Shown one piece after another: positions 44,687 through 56,947 of a stretch of DNA of 64,000 nucleotides. Position 1 is the stretch's first letter. Every line of letters begins with the position of its first letter. The translations under genes and the position numbers were made by a program. The notes under the pieces were generated by a model. It did no database searches. It was not told the DNA's origin and saw nothing but the letters and a program-made list of their open reading frames with translations. This stretch comes from Manis javanica (taxonomy: Eukaryota; Chordata; Mammalia; Pholidota; Manidae), in assembly GCF_040802235.1 (NCBI RefSeq), contig NC_133161.1:107215001-107279000 (forward strand), written 5' to 3'.

Positions 44687-45595
44687 TCCGATCGCGCCCC
44701 GCGCCCCGCAGGGTGGGCCAGAGAGCGTAGGTCAGCGCACGGCCCGGGCTGGACTGGACCTGCGTGGAGAGCTGCGGCTCGCCGGGACACTCTCGGTGGC
44801 GGGACCCTTCCTGGTCGCTCGTGCCGTTGGAATGCACCGGTGGGGCGCTGTGTTTCGTGGCCCTTGGAAGCGTCCGTCCGAGCTCCAGGGTCGGAGGATA
44901 TGCACTGCCCTGAGCACACTCCCACCTCGAGTTGCGAAACGAGCCCGCTGACAACCGCTTATGGCTTTCCTGAGGCCGGCTCTTTCGTGGGGCCCGGCTC
45001 CTGGTCCCCTGACCTTGGAATTTCCGGCTTAGGAACCGCAAAAGCATAGTTCATACAGGGTAGCGTCATTTTGATGGGTCGTGTGTGTGCCCAGGTATCT
45101 GAGTACACTTTAGCTTGCTAGGGGAAAAGTGGAAATAAAGGAAAGCGTGAACATCAGCAGAACTGTTTTAAGGTTTGGTAGAACCACGTTTACTAATCAT
45201 CGTTTCTTCACCGGTCTCAGTGTTCTAAGTCCCACTTACCCTCCGGAGCTCCCCATGTATTTTGTATTCAGAAAGGTACAAGTTTGCTAAAACTACTAAT
45301 AAAATTTTGAAGGGGCCATTTGTCTGAGTACGGAATCTTAGGCAAGTGAGGGCTTCTCTAAACCACTCTTTTCTTATATGTGATTAAAAGCTGGATAAAA
45401 ATAGGTAACTCACAGTGGTGTTAGTGATTGAATTAGGTAAAATACCTAAGTTGACTGGCAAACTGCCTTATAAAGTACCTAGTAGACCTCCAATACATGT
45501 TAGTCTCTTCCCCTTGAAAGTTCAGCCTTACAGCTTAGAGTTCATATGCTAATATTAATTTTTCTCTAGATTTCTTCTGTTTTCAAATACATAAG

Positions 45596-45923
45596 TGTAA
45601 CTCCAGGGAGAGGAAATCCTGGGACAAAATGCCTCTAACACTGAAATCAAAGGGAGAAATAAAGTTTAAAACCCGTTTATTGCTTACAAACTGCAGACCA
45701 GGGCCATCTGTTTCCTTCTCAACTAGAAGTAAATTAGACCTCCCCCTCAAGTAAATAAGCCCTCAATTGCCTGGGTAATGACCCATTGGCATGGAGATGA
45801 ACCACTTTTCACCCCTGAGGAATGCCTATTAATATACAGATACAGTAAAGCCATACTTCTCTCCACCCTGGGTAGCACTACAACCAGGTGAGATATTCTG
45901 GAAACATTACAATTTTACCCACA
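45596..45923 (-). repeat. LTR of ERV family A, copy 2 (3' LTR)
   Basis: Same LTR as 2460-2772, TG...CA on the minus strand (TGTGGGTAAAATTG to GGAGTTACA). Left flank 'ataag' pairs with 'gtaag' at 53264-53268, a probable 5-bp target duplication for the whole element. Confidence 0.8.
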
Positions 45924-47514
45924 GGCCACCCCTCCAGAAATTGCACCTTACCCTTTACTCCTTCCCCATCTTTTGCAATGGTCCCTGGGCCAGAAAACTG
46001 AAGCATTGTGACCAGACTAATGACATACAATAGCAACAGCAATAGAATCATGATAATCCTCAAGCCAGAGGATTCAGCCTATGTAGATTAAGTAAATGTG
46101 CTTTATAGCACAATCTCTCACTAAGCACAAAATATGTTTAATACACTAACACACTATTATTATCATTGGCTACACTTGTTTACTCATTCGTAACAACCAT
46201 GCTAGATTACTCAAAAACCTTTACCAAACATTAGACAAAGTCAAGCCTCCTAAGCATTTTTTCTTGACAATAGCAGTAAAAAAGCCATAGGATTCAGCTA
46301 GGTTCAAAGTCCTATGCAGGTTAAGTCCAAAGCTCGTCCATTCCAACAATCACGTGGCAGCTGCAGCCAGGGGGCACATCCAGGCCACAGGGACTGTAGA
46401 AGAAAATAACCATGATCTTTGGGGTCACTCTGCTGTTACTCCGGGAATACACAGGAGGCCAGCTTCCAGGCCTTTTCCCCAAGATGCCAGAAGAGCCAGC
46501 CATCGCCAGTACATGTGTTGAAATGTCCAGGGCCATGTCCATTTAACAGTATCTAGTTTCCATTTTATTTCTAATTGCTGCTCCCATCTTTACAATGCAT
46601 GTCTAGTAAAGTGGGTGCCTTGATCGCTCTCAATCACCAGTGGCTGGCCATAGACTGCAAAGAGATGCTCCAGGCTCCTCTTAGTGGTTTGCTGATCCTC
46701 ACGATGTGCAGAAAGAGCAACCAATAGCCCAGTGGCTGTATCCACACACAACATGGCATACCAATATGCTTTTGATATGGTCAAAGGCCCATATAGTTGT
46801 CTGCCACTTGAGAGGGCTATTGGCCCCCATACTATTGTCTCCTGCTGCTGTGGGACTCGGTGTAAGTCCCTCTGAGAGCACACAAGGCACTCTTTCCAGG
46901 CTCTGCTGACTTCTTCAGAAGTCAACAGGCTACAGCCCACATTGTCTTTTGCGCCACGTGCAACAAACAGTGATGTAGCCATTGGGCCACATCAGAGACA
47001 GACATTCCTTTTAGCCAGAGCACTTGGGCCAATGCGTCTGCATTATTATTCCCTGGAGATGCCAAAGGCAAATGGCTAGTCCCATTATATACAGTAGGTG
47101 TCTGTACCACACCACTCCATGGCCTTTGGGTCCAGTCTCACACCCACCCTGTGATGGGGTAGGTGGTTATTATCTTGGTCAGAGCTGTTCCGGTGATGGG
47201 CTCCGTAGCCACCAAGGCATGATACACAGCACACATTTGTTTCTCTATCAAGGTGTACTGGACCTCTGCTCCTTTCCATAGTTGTGACCAGGTTCCAGCC
47301 GGCAGCAGGAGCAGCAGAAGCAGCCTTCGGCTTGGGCCCCAGGCCGGGGTCGGCACGGCCAGAAGAGGTGGTGGCACCTTCATGACCACACAAGTGCAGA
47401 CAAACGTCCCTCTGCACAAGCACCACTTCTCACCATCATCTCTAGGGGAAGCGCTCCCAAAGGTCACCCCCTGTGACAGATTTAGGGTTCAGAGATGCTG
47501 TCGACTACCGCCAG
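45924..47514 (-). pseudogene. ERV family A copy 2, internally deleted
   Basis: Minus strand. A leader (about 47290-47514) is joined directly near 47286 to RNase H/connection sequence, then to integrase (46590-46982, with VDTATGLL and SDQGTHFT holding the first two catalytic Asp) and a 3' noncoding region. Gag, protease and RT are missing. Compared with copy 1 it lacks the part matching 3497-3797 and has extra sequence at 46077-46295. The primer site could not be assigned to a tRNA. Confidence 0.7.
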
Positions 47515-47607
47515 ATTAACTCCAGGGAGAAGAAATCCCGAGATAAAATGCCTCTAAAACTGAAACCAGTCAAATGGAGAAATAAAGTTTAAAACCCCTT
47601 TATTTCT
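47515..47607 (-). repeat. ERV family A copy 2, 5' LTR (part 1)
   Basis: LTR end 'taactccagggagaagaaatcc' to 'ttaaaacccctttatttct', interrupted by L1-D. The last ~19 bp are the L1-D target duplication. Confidence 0.8.
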
Positions 47608-47964
47608 ATTTTTTCTTAAAAAATTTTATTAAGGTATGATTAATATACACTCTTATGAAGGTTTCACATGAAAAAACAATGTGGTTACTACATTTACCCA
47701 TTTTATCAAGTCCCTGCCCATACCCCAATGCAGTCACTGTCCATCAGTGCAGCAAGGTGCCACAGATCCACCAAGTGCCTTCTCTGTGCTACACTCTTCT
47801 CCCTGTGATCCCCCACACCATGTGTACTAAACATAACACCCCTCAATCCCCTTCTCTCTCCCTCCCTACCTGCCCTCCCACACCCCTCCCCTGTTATAAC
47901 CACTAGTCACCTCTTGGAACCTCTGAGTCTGCTGCTATTTTGTTCCTTCAGTTTTGCTTCATTG

Positions 47965-50900
47965 TTATACTCCACAAATGAAGGAAATCATTTGACATTT
48001 GTCTTTCTCTGTGTGGCTTAGTTCACTGAGCATAACATCCTCCAGCTCCATCCATGTTGTTGCAAATGGTAGGATTTGTTTCCTTCTTATGGCCAAATAG
48101 TATTCCATTGTGTATATGTACCACATCCTCTTTATTCATTCATCTATTGATGGACACTTAGGTTGCTTCCATATCTTGGCTATTGTAAAAAGTGCTGCTA
48201 TAAACAGGGGTGGATATGTCTTTTTAAATCTGAGAACTTGTATTCTTTGGCTAAATTCGAAGGAGTGGGATTCCCAGGCCAAATGGTATTTCTATTTTTA
48301 GTTTTTGAGGAACCTCCATATTGCTTTCCACGATGGTTGAACTAGCTTACATTCCCACCAGCAGCATAGGAAAGTTCCCCTTCTCCACATCCTCACCAGC
48401 ATTTGTTGTTCTTACTTTTTTTGATGCTGGCCATCTTTACTGGGGTGAGGTGATATCTCATTGTGGTTTTAATTTGCATTTCTCTGATGATAGTGATGTG
48501 GAGCATCTTTTCATGTGTCTGTTAGCCATATGAATTTCTTCTTTGGAGAACTGTCTCTTCATATCCTCTGCCCATTTGTTAATTGGGTTATTTGCTTTTT
48601 GTGTGTTCAGGGGTGTAAGTTCTTTATGTATTTTGGATGTTGGATATGTCATTTACAAATATATTTTCCCATACTGGAGGATGCCTTTTTGTTTTGTTGA
48701 TGGTGTCCTTTGCCATACAGAAACTTTTTAGTTTGATATATTCCCATGAGTTTATTTTTGCTTTTGTTTCTTTTGCACGATGAAATGTGTTCAGGAGGAA
48801 GTTGCTCATACTTATATTCAGGAGATGTTTGCCTATGTTGTCTTCTAAGAGTTTTATGGTTTCATGACTTACATTCAAGTCTTTAATCCATTTCAAGTTT
48901 ACTTTTGTGTATGGGGTTAAACAGTCCAGTTTCAATCTCTTGCATGTAGCTGTCCAGTTTCGCCCACACCACCTGTTGAAGAGGCTGTAATTTCCCCATT
49001 GTATATCCATGGCTCCTTTATTTATATTAATTCACCATATGTGGTTGGGTTTATATCAGGGTTTTCTAGTCTGTTCCATTGGTCTATGGGTCTCTTCTTG
49101 TGCCATTACCAAATTCTCTTGATTACTTTGGCTTTGTAGTAGAGCTTGAAGTTGGGGAGCGTAATGCCCCCAGCTTTATTCTTCCTTCTCAGGATTGCTT
49201 TGGCTATTCTTGGTCTTTTGTGGTTCCATATGAATTTTAGAACAATTTTGTTGAAGAATGCTGTTGGTATTTTAATAGGAATTGTATTGAATCTGTAGAT
49301 TGCTTTAGGCATGATGGCCATTTTGACAATATTAGTTCTTCCTATCCATGAGCATGGGATGTGTTTCCATTTATTGGTATCTTCTTTAATTTCTCTTAAG
49401 AGTGTGTTGTAGTTTTCAGCGTATAGGTCTTTCACTTCCTTGGTTGAGTTTATTCCTAGGTATTTTATTCTTTTTGATGCAATTGTGAATGGAATTGTTT
49501 TCCTGATTTCTCTCTCTGCTAGTTCATTGTTAGTGTATAGGAATGCAACAGATTTCTGTGTATTAATTTTGTATCCTGCAACTTTACTGAATTCAGATAT
49601 TAGATCTAGTAGTTTTGGAGTGGATTCTTTAGAGTTTTTTATGTACAATATCATATCATCTGCAAACCAGGACAGTTTAACTTCTTCCTTGGCAGTCTGG
49701 ATGCCTTTTATTTCTTTGTGTTGTCTGATTGCTGTGGCTAGGACCTCCAGAACTATGTTGAATAGAAGTGGGCAGATTGGGCATCCTGTTCTTGTTCCCA
49801 ATCTTAAAGGAAAAGCTTTCAGCTCCTCGCTGTTAAGTATAATGTTGGCTGTGGGTCTGTCATAAATGACCTTTATTATGTTGGGGTACTTGCCCTCTAT
49901 ACCCATTTTGTTGAGAGTTTTTATCATTAATGGATATTGAATTTTGTCACATGCTTTTTCAGCATTTATGGAGATGATCATGTGGTTTTTGTCCTTCTTT
50001 TTGTTGATATGATGGATGATATTGATGGATTTTTGAATGTACCATCCTTCCATCCCTGAAATTAATATTACTTGATAATGATGGATGATCTTTTTGATGT
50101 ATTTTTTAATTCAGTTTGCTAATATTTTGTTGAGTATTTTTGCATCTATGTTCATCAGGGATATTGGTCTGTAATTTTTTTTTTGTGGTGTCTTTGCCTG
50201 GTTTTGATATTAGAGTGATGCTGGTCTCATACGATGAGTTTGGATGTATTCCCTGTTCCTGTACTCTGGAAAACTTTAAGGTGGAGGATGGGTATTAGGT
50301 CTTCACTAAATGTTTGATAAAATCAGCAGTGAAGCCATCTGGGCCACAAGTTTTGTTCTTAGGTAGTTTTTTGATTGCCCATTTGATTTCATTGCTAGTA
50401 AGTGGTCTGTTCAGATTTTCTGTTTCTTCCTTGGTCAGCCTTGGAAGGTTGTATTTTTCTAGAAAGTTGTCCATTTCTTCTAGGTTATCCAGTTTGTTAG
50501 CATATAATTTTTCATAGTATTCTCTCATAATTCTTTGTATTTCTGTGGTTTCCGTAGTTATTTTTCCTTTCTCATTTCTGATTCTGTTTATGTGTGTAGA
50601 CTCTTTTTTTCTTGATAAGTCTGGCCAGGGGTTTATTTATTTTTTAAATTTTCTCGAAGAACCACCTCCTGCTTTCATTGATTCTTTCTATTGTTTTATT
50701 CTTCTCAATTTTATTTCTGCTCTAATCTTTATTATGTCCCTCCCACTGACTTTGGGCCTCATTTGTTCTTATTTTTCTAGTTTCATTAATTGTAAGTTTC
50801 TATTGCTTACATGTGGTTGTTGTTCTTTCCTGAGGTAGGCCTGTATTGCAAATTACTTTCCTCTTAGCATGGCCTTGGCTGCGTCCCATACATGTTTTGG

Positions 50901-51747
50901 TGTTGAATTACTGTTGGCATTTGTTTCCTTATATTGCTTGATCTCTGTTTTTATTTGGTCATTGATCCATTGGTTATTTAGGAGCATGTTGTAAAGCCTC
51001 TATGTGTTTGTGGGATTTTTCATTTTCTTTGTGTAATTTATTTCTTGTTTCATACCTTTGTGGTCTGAAAAACTGGTTGGTACAAATTCAATCTTTTCGA
51101 ATTTACTGAGGCTCTTATTGCGGCTTAGTATAATGATCTATTCTTGCAAATGTTCCATGTGCACTTGACAACAACATGTATTCTGCTGCTTTTGGGTTTA
51201 GAGTTCTGTAGATGTCTGTTAGGTCCATCTGTTGTAATGTGTTGTTCAGTGCCTCTGTCTCCTTACTTATTTTCTGTGTGGTTGATCTGTCCTTTGGAGT
51301 GAGTGGAGTGTTGAAGTCTCCTAGAATGAATGCATTGCATTCTATTTCCCCTTTTAACTCAGTTAGTATTTGTTTCACATATGTAGGTGCTCCTGTGTTG
51401 GGACCATAGGTATTTATAATGGTTATATCTTCTTGTTAGATTGACCCCTTTATCATTATGTAATGTCCTTCTTTGTCTCTTGTGACTTTCTTTGTTTTGA
51501 AGTCTATTTTGTCTGATACAAGTACTGCAACTCCTCGTTTCTTCTCTCTATTAGTTGCATGAAATACCTTTTTCCATCCCTTTACTTTCGGTGTGTGTAT
51601 GTCTTTGTGTTTAAAGTGAGTCTCTTATAGGCAGCATATAGATGGGTCTTGTTTTTTTATCCATTTAGTAACTCTGTGTCTTTTGATTGGTTCATTCAGT
51701 ACATTTACATTTAGAGTGATTATCGATAGGTATGTACTTAATGTCAT
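47965..51747 (-). pseudogene. L1-D ORF2, broken
   Basis: The start at 51747 reads [15 protein letters not shown]. The endonuclease piece at 51115-51378 has ILGDFNTPLTPKDRS. A long open RT block at 49106-50053 carries [29 protein letters not shown] and FADDMILYI. The usual RQGCPLS motif is altered to RTGCPIC. The C-terminus is at 48458-49010, and the natural stop is at 47965-47967. Several stops and frameshifts make it non-functional. Confidence 0.88.
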
Positions 51748-52064
51748 TGCAGGCTTTAGATTCGTGGTTACCAAAGGTTCATGGTTAATTTCCTTACTAT
51801 CTAAGAGACTAACTTAACTCACTTAATATGCAGTTACAAACACAATCTAAAGGTTCTTTTCTTTTTCTCCTCCTTTTTCTTCCTCCTCCATTCTTTATAT
51901 ATTAGGTATCATATTCTATACTCTTTGTCTAGCCCTTTTTTGACTTTGGGGATAGTTAAGTTAATTTTACTTTTGCTTAGTAATTACCTGTTCTACTTTC
52001 TACTTTCTTTACTGTGGTTTAATTGCCTTTGGTGACAGCTCTTCAAACTTAGGAACACTTCCAT

Positions 52065-52913
52065 CTATAGCAGTCCCTCCAAAATAGAGTGTAGAGATGG
52101 TTTGGAGGAGGTTAATTCTCTCAGCTTTTGCTTATCTGGAAATTGTTTAATCACTCCTTCAAAGTTAAATGATAAATCTTGCCGGATAAAGTAATCTTGG
52201 TTCCAGGCCTTTCTGCTTCATTGCATTAAATATATTATGCCACTCCCTTCTGGCCTGTAAGGTTTCTGCTGAGAAGTCTGATATTAGCCTGATGGGCTTT
52301 CCTTTGTATGTGATCTTATTTCTCTCACTGGCTACTTCTAATAGTCTGTCCTTATCCTTGATCTTTGCAATTTTAATTACTTGCTATTTTAATGTCTTGA
52401 TGTTGTCTTCCTTGAGTCCCTTGTGTTGGGAGATCTGTGGATCTCCATGGCCTGAGAAACTATCTCCTTCCCCAGATTGGGGAAGTTTTCAGCAATTACT
52501 TCCTCAAAGACACTTTCTATCCCCTTTTCTTTCTCTTTTTCTTCTGGTACCCCTGTAATGTGAATATTGTTCCATTTGGATTGGTCACACAGATCTCTCA
52601 GTATTCTTTCATTCTTAGAGATCCTTTTTCTCTCTGTGCCTCAGCTTCTTTGTATTCCTCTTCTCTAGTTTCTATTTTGTTTATCATCTCCTCCACTGTA
52701 TCCAGTCTGCTTTTATTACCCTTCATTGTGCTTTTCAATGATTGGATCTCCGACTGAAATACATTCCTGAATTCTTGAATATCTTTCCGTACCTCCATGA
52801 GCCTAAGAATGATTTTTATTTTGAACTCCCTTTCAGGAAGAGTCATGAGGTCCATCATCTTTCTCAGGGGTTATATTAATTTTACTCTGGAACAGGTTCC
52901 TTTGGCGTTTCAT
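52065..52913 (-). pseudogene. L1-D ORF1, broken
   Basis: ATG at 52913, coiled-coil region open at 52598-52858 (IETREEEYKEAEAQREKGS), RRM and C-terminal domain in other frames, stop TAG at 52065-52067. About 283 codons in span, as in L1-B. Confidence 0.8.
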
Positions 52914-53048
52914 ATTTGTGTATGGCGCCCTCTAGTGTCCAGAAGCTCTACGCTCTGGAGCTGCTCAGCACCTGAGGCAATGTCGGGGGTGGCAGAGGAG
53001 TGGTATTGGTACCTGGGGAGAGGAAAGAGCTTAAACCTGTTTATTTCT

Positions 53049-53263
53049 TACAGACTGCGGTCAAGGGCCTTCTCTTTCCTGCTTGGCTGAAGTAAATTAG
53101 ACCTCCCCTTAACCCCTCAGGTTCAGATAATTCCTAGGTTGCACAGGCAATTACCCATTGATATGTAGACGATCTGCTTTCTACCCCTGAGGAATGCCTA
53201 TTGATATGCAGATGCATTAAAGCCCAGTGAGGTATTATGGAAATATTACAATTTTATCCACAG
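53049..53263 (-). repeat. ERV family A copy 2, 5' LTR (part 2)
   Basis: Continues the LTR after L1-D: 'tacagactgcgg', 'agtaaattagacctcccc', 'cctgaggaatgcctatt', ending 'attttatccaca'. The element's outer flank 'gtaag' follows. Confidence 0.8.
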
Positions 53264-53984
53264 TAAGATTTCTCTTGTGCTTGTGATTTAGTGTTCAAAT
53301 TTTTTTATAATAAAAGTAAATCTCTGCCAAGCATTAAAAAGACTCATCGTTCATACTTATCAGTTGCTATGTCAATACTCTTTGGAATAACAAGGCTATA
53401 GGAGTGTTTACTGAAATGAACTTCTGACCACTATTTGTGTCTCCATGAGAACAATAAAGAGATGTGAGCACTTGAGTTTCATTTAATACCTCACAAAAGG
53501 AGATACACACTGGTTCTGAAATTATGTACTTTTCTTTTTACCCTTTATATCTGGTAAACTTGATTTTGACCTCAACTATATACCAACCTGACTTATGTGA
53601 AGAAAATGGAACCACAAATAACTAATTGGGTTTGTTATTATTTATCTCTATGCAATTAAACAAAAGAGGTTGGGGTGGACACTGTACCAGTAGTTTGATC
53701 ATATGATAAAGAAAGGGAAATGGAAATTGTGTTGTTCCTGAACATGCAAAGGAGAGCGCATTAAGGTGAGAGGAGCATTGTGATTTTAAAAGGTGGAGAC
53801 AATGCTTATTAGTTACAGGAAAATCATAGAAAGACAAATTGTCTTCTGTATAGATATTTTATGATTGGCAGATTATTACATTTTTAATCCTTAAAATGTT
53901 AATTTAGGAATGTAATTAAGATAAAAGATATCAAATATGTTTGCATTTGTTTTGATAGACATGAAGTTGTTTAAAAATTGAAGG
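53264..53984. other. Intronic sequence, nothing recognised
   Basis: AT-rich unique sequence without open frames of note. Confidence 0.5.
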
Positions 53985-54412
53985 TGTTTGGATTGAATTG
54001 TGTCTTCTAAAAAGGCATGTTGAAGTCATAACTGCTGGAATTTCTGAATGTACCTTATTTGGAAATAAGGTTATAGCTGATATTATTAGTTAAGACAAGG
54101 TCACACTAGAGTAGGGTGGCTTTTAATCCATATAACTGGCATCCTCCTAAGAAGACAGAGACAGAAGGAGAAAAGATGGCCAACTGATGGTGGAGGAGAG
54201 ATTGGAGAGGTGTGGCTACAAGGAAGTGAATGTCATAATTGCCAGCAAACTAGAAGATGTAGAAGGCAAGGAAGGATCCTCCTCTACAGGTTTCAGAGGG
54301 TGCATGGCCCTGCCACCAGTGTGGTTTTGGACTTAGAACTGTGGAACTATACATTTGTGTCGTTTTAAGCCTCTAAATTCGTTTCAGCTTCCCTAAGAAT
54401 CTAATGCAGAGG
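53985..54412 (+). repeat. MaLR-like LTR
   Basis: 'ggattgaattgtgtcttctaaaaaggcatgttgaagt', 'ttatttggaaataaggt', 'ggcatcctcctaagaagacagagac', 'tttaagcctctaaattcg', 'ctaagaatctaatgca'. Related to the repeat at 36546-36998, better preserved at the 5' end. Confidence 0.55.
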
Positions 54413-55589
54413 GTAATTTGTAAATTAGGCATTGAGAAACAATTTTATCTTGATGATATGTGCAGTTAGTGAGGAAAGATTACATAAAATCTACCAACAC
54501 AATACTAGCTTATTCTTAGTATTCTTTAAGACATTTACTCAATCCTATTTTAGATTAGTTGTATATATGTATGGTATAGTCAATCAGTAAAATTCACCTC
54601 CAATTCAAAAGCAGCTTGTCTGATTCTCTGAATTATGTTGGTATGAGTAGGCTTTTGTAACATTTCTCACAACATTGGGACAGATATTATAAGAAGCAAT
54701 TGATCAATGTAGTAGCAGTTTTTTAAGAAATATGAAAGGTATCTAAGTAGACACTGTTGGCTGCTTACCTAACAGCCATTTCTTCCCTTCCTTTTACTTC
54801 ATTTTGTTGTGGCCATGGATTTTAGGCAAAGAGCCCAGCACCAGAGCCAAGTCATGATTAATCTGAGACAGTGGTTCTCAAAGTGTTCTTCTCTGTCCAA
54901 CAGCATCAGCTTTATCAAGTGTGTTGTCAGGATCTAATCTGGAGACACAAACCACACAGTAATTTGATAGGGAAAGTTCAATATAAAGAGTTATCACTAA
55001 TCATAACAACATTGGAGCAATGAGAGATTGCCTCACAAGAAGTAAACAGAATTCTGAAGTGTAAGAACAGCAGATTTAAGGAGCAGGGCCATTCCTTAGA
55101 AACTTATTATCTCACACATTTCCTGAGGGTTAGGAATCTAGTTGCCAGATTCCTGAGAGTCTCTGGCTAAGGGTGGCAGCCAAGCTGTCAGCTCACAGTT
55201 GTCTGAAGGCTCAGCTGGGGCTGGAGGGCCTGCTTGCCCATCACTCTCAGGGCTGTGGGCAGTCTTCTCTAGTTCCTGGTGGGAGGCTTCAGGTTGTCAC
55301 CACAGGAGTCACCACAGGCTGCTGGCTTCCCCTAGAGTAACCAAAGAATGTGCTAGAGTACCCAGGATGGAAGCTGCAGTCATTAGCAATGTGACCTCAG
55401 AGGTGAAGCACCATCCGTTAAGCCAAGACCTTACACCCAGCCCACACTCACGGGAAGAGGTCGCACAAGAGTGTAAATACACAAAGGCTTAGAGCCCTGC
55501 ATCCCAGACGGAGATCTGGATTTCTTGGGGAGGCAGAGGCATAGCCATAGCTCCCTGGCTGTAAGAAACGAAATGTAGCTGTTGAGCCA
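54413..55589. other. Intronic sequence, possible diverged LTR
   Basis: 'cacacagtaatttgatagggaaagttcaatataaagagtta' (near 54950) recalls a degraded LTR, but no family can be named. No gene seen. Confidence 0.35.
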
Positions 55590-56480
55590 GTGGAACTTGC
55601 TGGAAATATATCCTTCAGAACCATGAAATGAGTGTTGTAGTAAGTGAGACTATATACAGAATGTCATGGGGCACCAGAGAAGGAAGAAGAGAGATTAAAG
55701 TTCTGCCTGTAGGCATGACAGGTAGAAGAATAGGTCACCCCAAAATACACTTTGAACTGATTACTTTTGAGAAATGCAGAGGAGAATCTCTGAAAATAAG
55801 GGTAGATATCTTTTGTAAGAGACACGTGCATGTATAAAAGACGTCTCCATTTAGGCAGGATGGCCATTTTGACAATATTAGTTCTTCCTAGCCAAAAGCA
55901 TGGGATGAATTTCCATTTATTAGTATCCTCTTTAATTTATCTTAGGAGTGTCTTGTAGTTTTCAGAGTATAGGTCTTTCACTTCCTTGATTAGGTTTATT
56001 CCTAGGTATTTTATTCTTTTTGATGCAATAGTGAATAAAATTGTTTTCCTAAAATTGTTTCATGTCTTAGATTCAGGTCTTTGATCCATTTCAAGTTTAC
56101 TTTTGTGTATGGAGTTAATAATCCAGTTTCATTCTCTTACATGTCTCCTTGTCAGTACCAGGTAAAGAAGGATGACTAAATATGCGGAAGCTCTTTATCA
56201 GTGGAGAAGGCATAGATGCAGGTCTCTGTAAGAACCCCAGCCGTGTTTACTGTGCTTTTTCCGGTCAGCTCCCCACTACATCTCTTTCATCTTTAGCTGA
56301 AGATGGTATTTAAATGGCAGCTTGAGCCCTCTTGGGGAGTTACTCATTTTCCTGGATGTATCTCCCCCGCATATATGAGGTATACATGGTATACGTTCTT
56401 GTTTGGGAACTTCTGTTTGTTTTTCTCTTGTTTATCTGTGTTTTATTACAGGGGGAGAGGTGGTCTCAGGTAAGAATAAC
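55590..56480 (+). repeat. Probable ERV LTR fragments around an L1 scrap
   Basis: The right part (56150-56480) has 'ttgagccctcttggggagttactcattttcctgg', the R/U5 style of ERV1 LTRs. The left part (55620-55850) has 'accccaaaatacactttgaactg'. They are separated by L1-derived sequence at 55853-56148. Confidence 0.4.
55853..56148 (-). repeat. Scrambled L1 fragment
   Basis: 55853-56048 matches L1-F 58283-58482, and 56055-56143 matches L1-F 57844-57928. The order is reversed relative to L1-F, though both pieces keep the same strand. Shared rare variants ('aaaagcatgggatgaatttcc', 'aatttatcttagga') tie it to that neighbour rather than to other L1s. Confidence 0.7.
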
Positions 56481-56947
56481 CTAGAAGGAGAGAGGGAAAA
56501 ATTTTTCCCCCTCTTGGCATGAGGGAAGGCTTTTCAGATAAGATGACATTTATGTGGCACTTGAAGGGTTAAGTGATGTTAAAAGATAAACTCAGGTATA
56601 TTTTAAAAATTTTCATTGAGGTATCATTGATATACAATGTCACATTGCTTTCAAGTATTCAACACAGTGGTTCAACCATTGCCCATATTATTAAGTCCTC
56701 ACCCCCTCTAGTACACCTACTATCTGTCAGCATAGGAAATTGTTGCATAACTATTGGCTATATTCTCCATGCTCTACTGCCATCCCCGTGACCAACTTAC
56801 ATTATGACTGAGAATTTTTATGTCTTTTTATCTCCCTCACCTTCCTCACCCACCTACCCAAACCCCCCCCACCCCATGATAACCACCAGTCACTTTTCAG
56901 TGTCTATGAGTCTACTGCTATTTTGTTCATTTTCTTTTCTTTTGTTT

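Larger units (their letters stand above)
43920..44900 (+). promoter_or_regulatory. LANCL2: CpG island and LANCL2 promoter region
   Basis: GC- and CpG-rich stretch, sharply different from its surroundings, covering the first coding exon. It includes a GGGGCGG box near 44142 and a GGCGGGGCG box near 44630. No TATA box is evident, as usual for CpG-island promoters. The transcription start was not located; it must lie upstream of 44429. Confidence 0.85.
47608..53030 (-). mobile_element. L1-D, LINE-1 inserted in ERV LTR
   Basis: About 5.4 kb on the minus strand: T-rich tail and 3'UTR (47608-47964), ORF2 (47965-51747), inter-ORF region, ORF1 (52065-52913) and the first part of a 5'UTR, truncated at 53030. 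Flanked by 'ttaaaacccctttatttct' (47589-47607) and 'ttaaacctgtttatttct' (53031-53048). Confidence 0.9.

Noticed and set aside
43846..45047. Several antisense frames of 130-200 codons in the CpG island
   Set aside because: Arg/Ala/Pro/Gly-rich composition, no domains, explained by GC content.
44615..45049. Continuation of a 240-codon plus-strand frame beyond LANCL2 exon 1
   Set aside because: It passes through a consensus splice donor and then loses resemblance to LANCL2. CpG-rich sequence readily gives long stop-free frames.
47470..47514. Primer binding site of ERV family A
   Set aside because: The sequence after the LTR (TGGCGGTAGTCGAC in sense) does not match a tRNA 3' end I can name.
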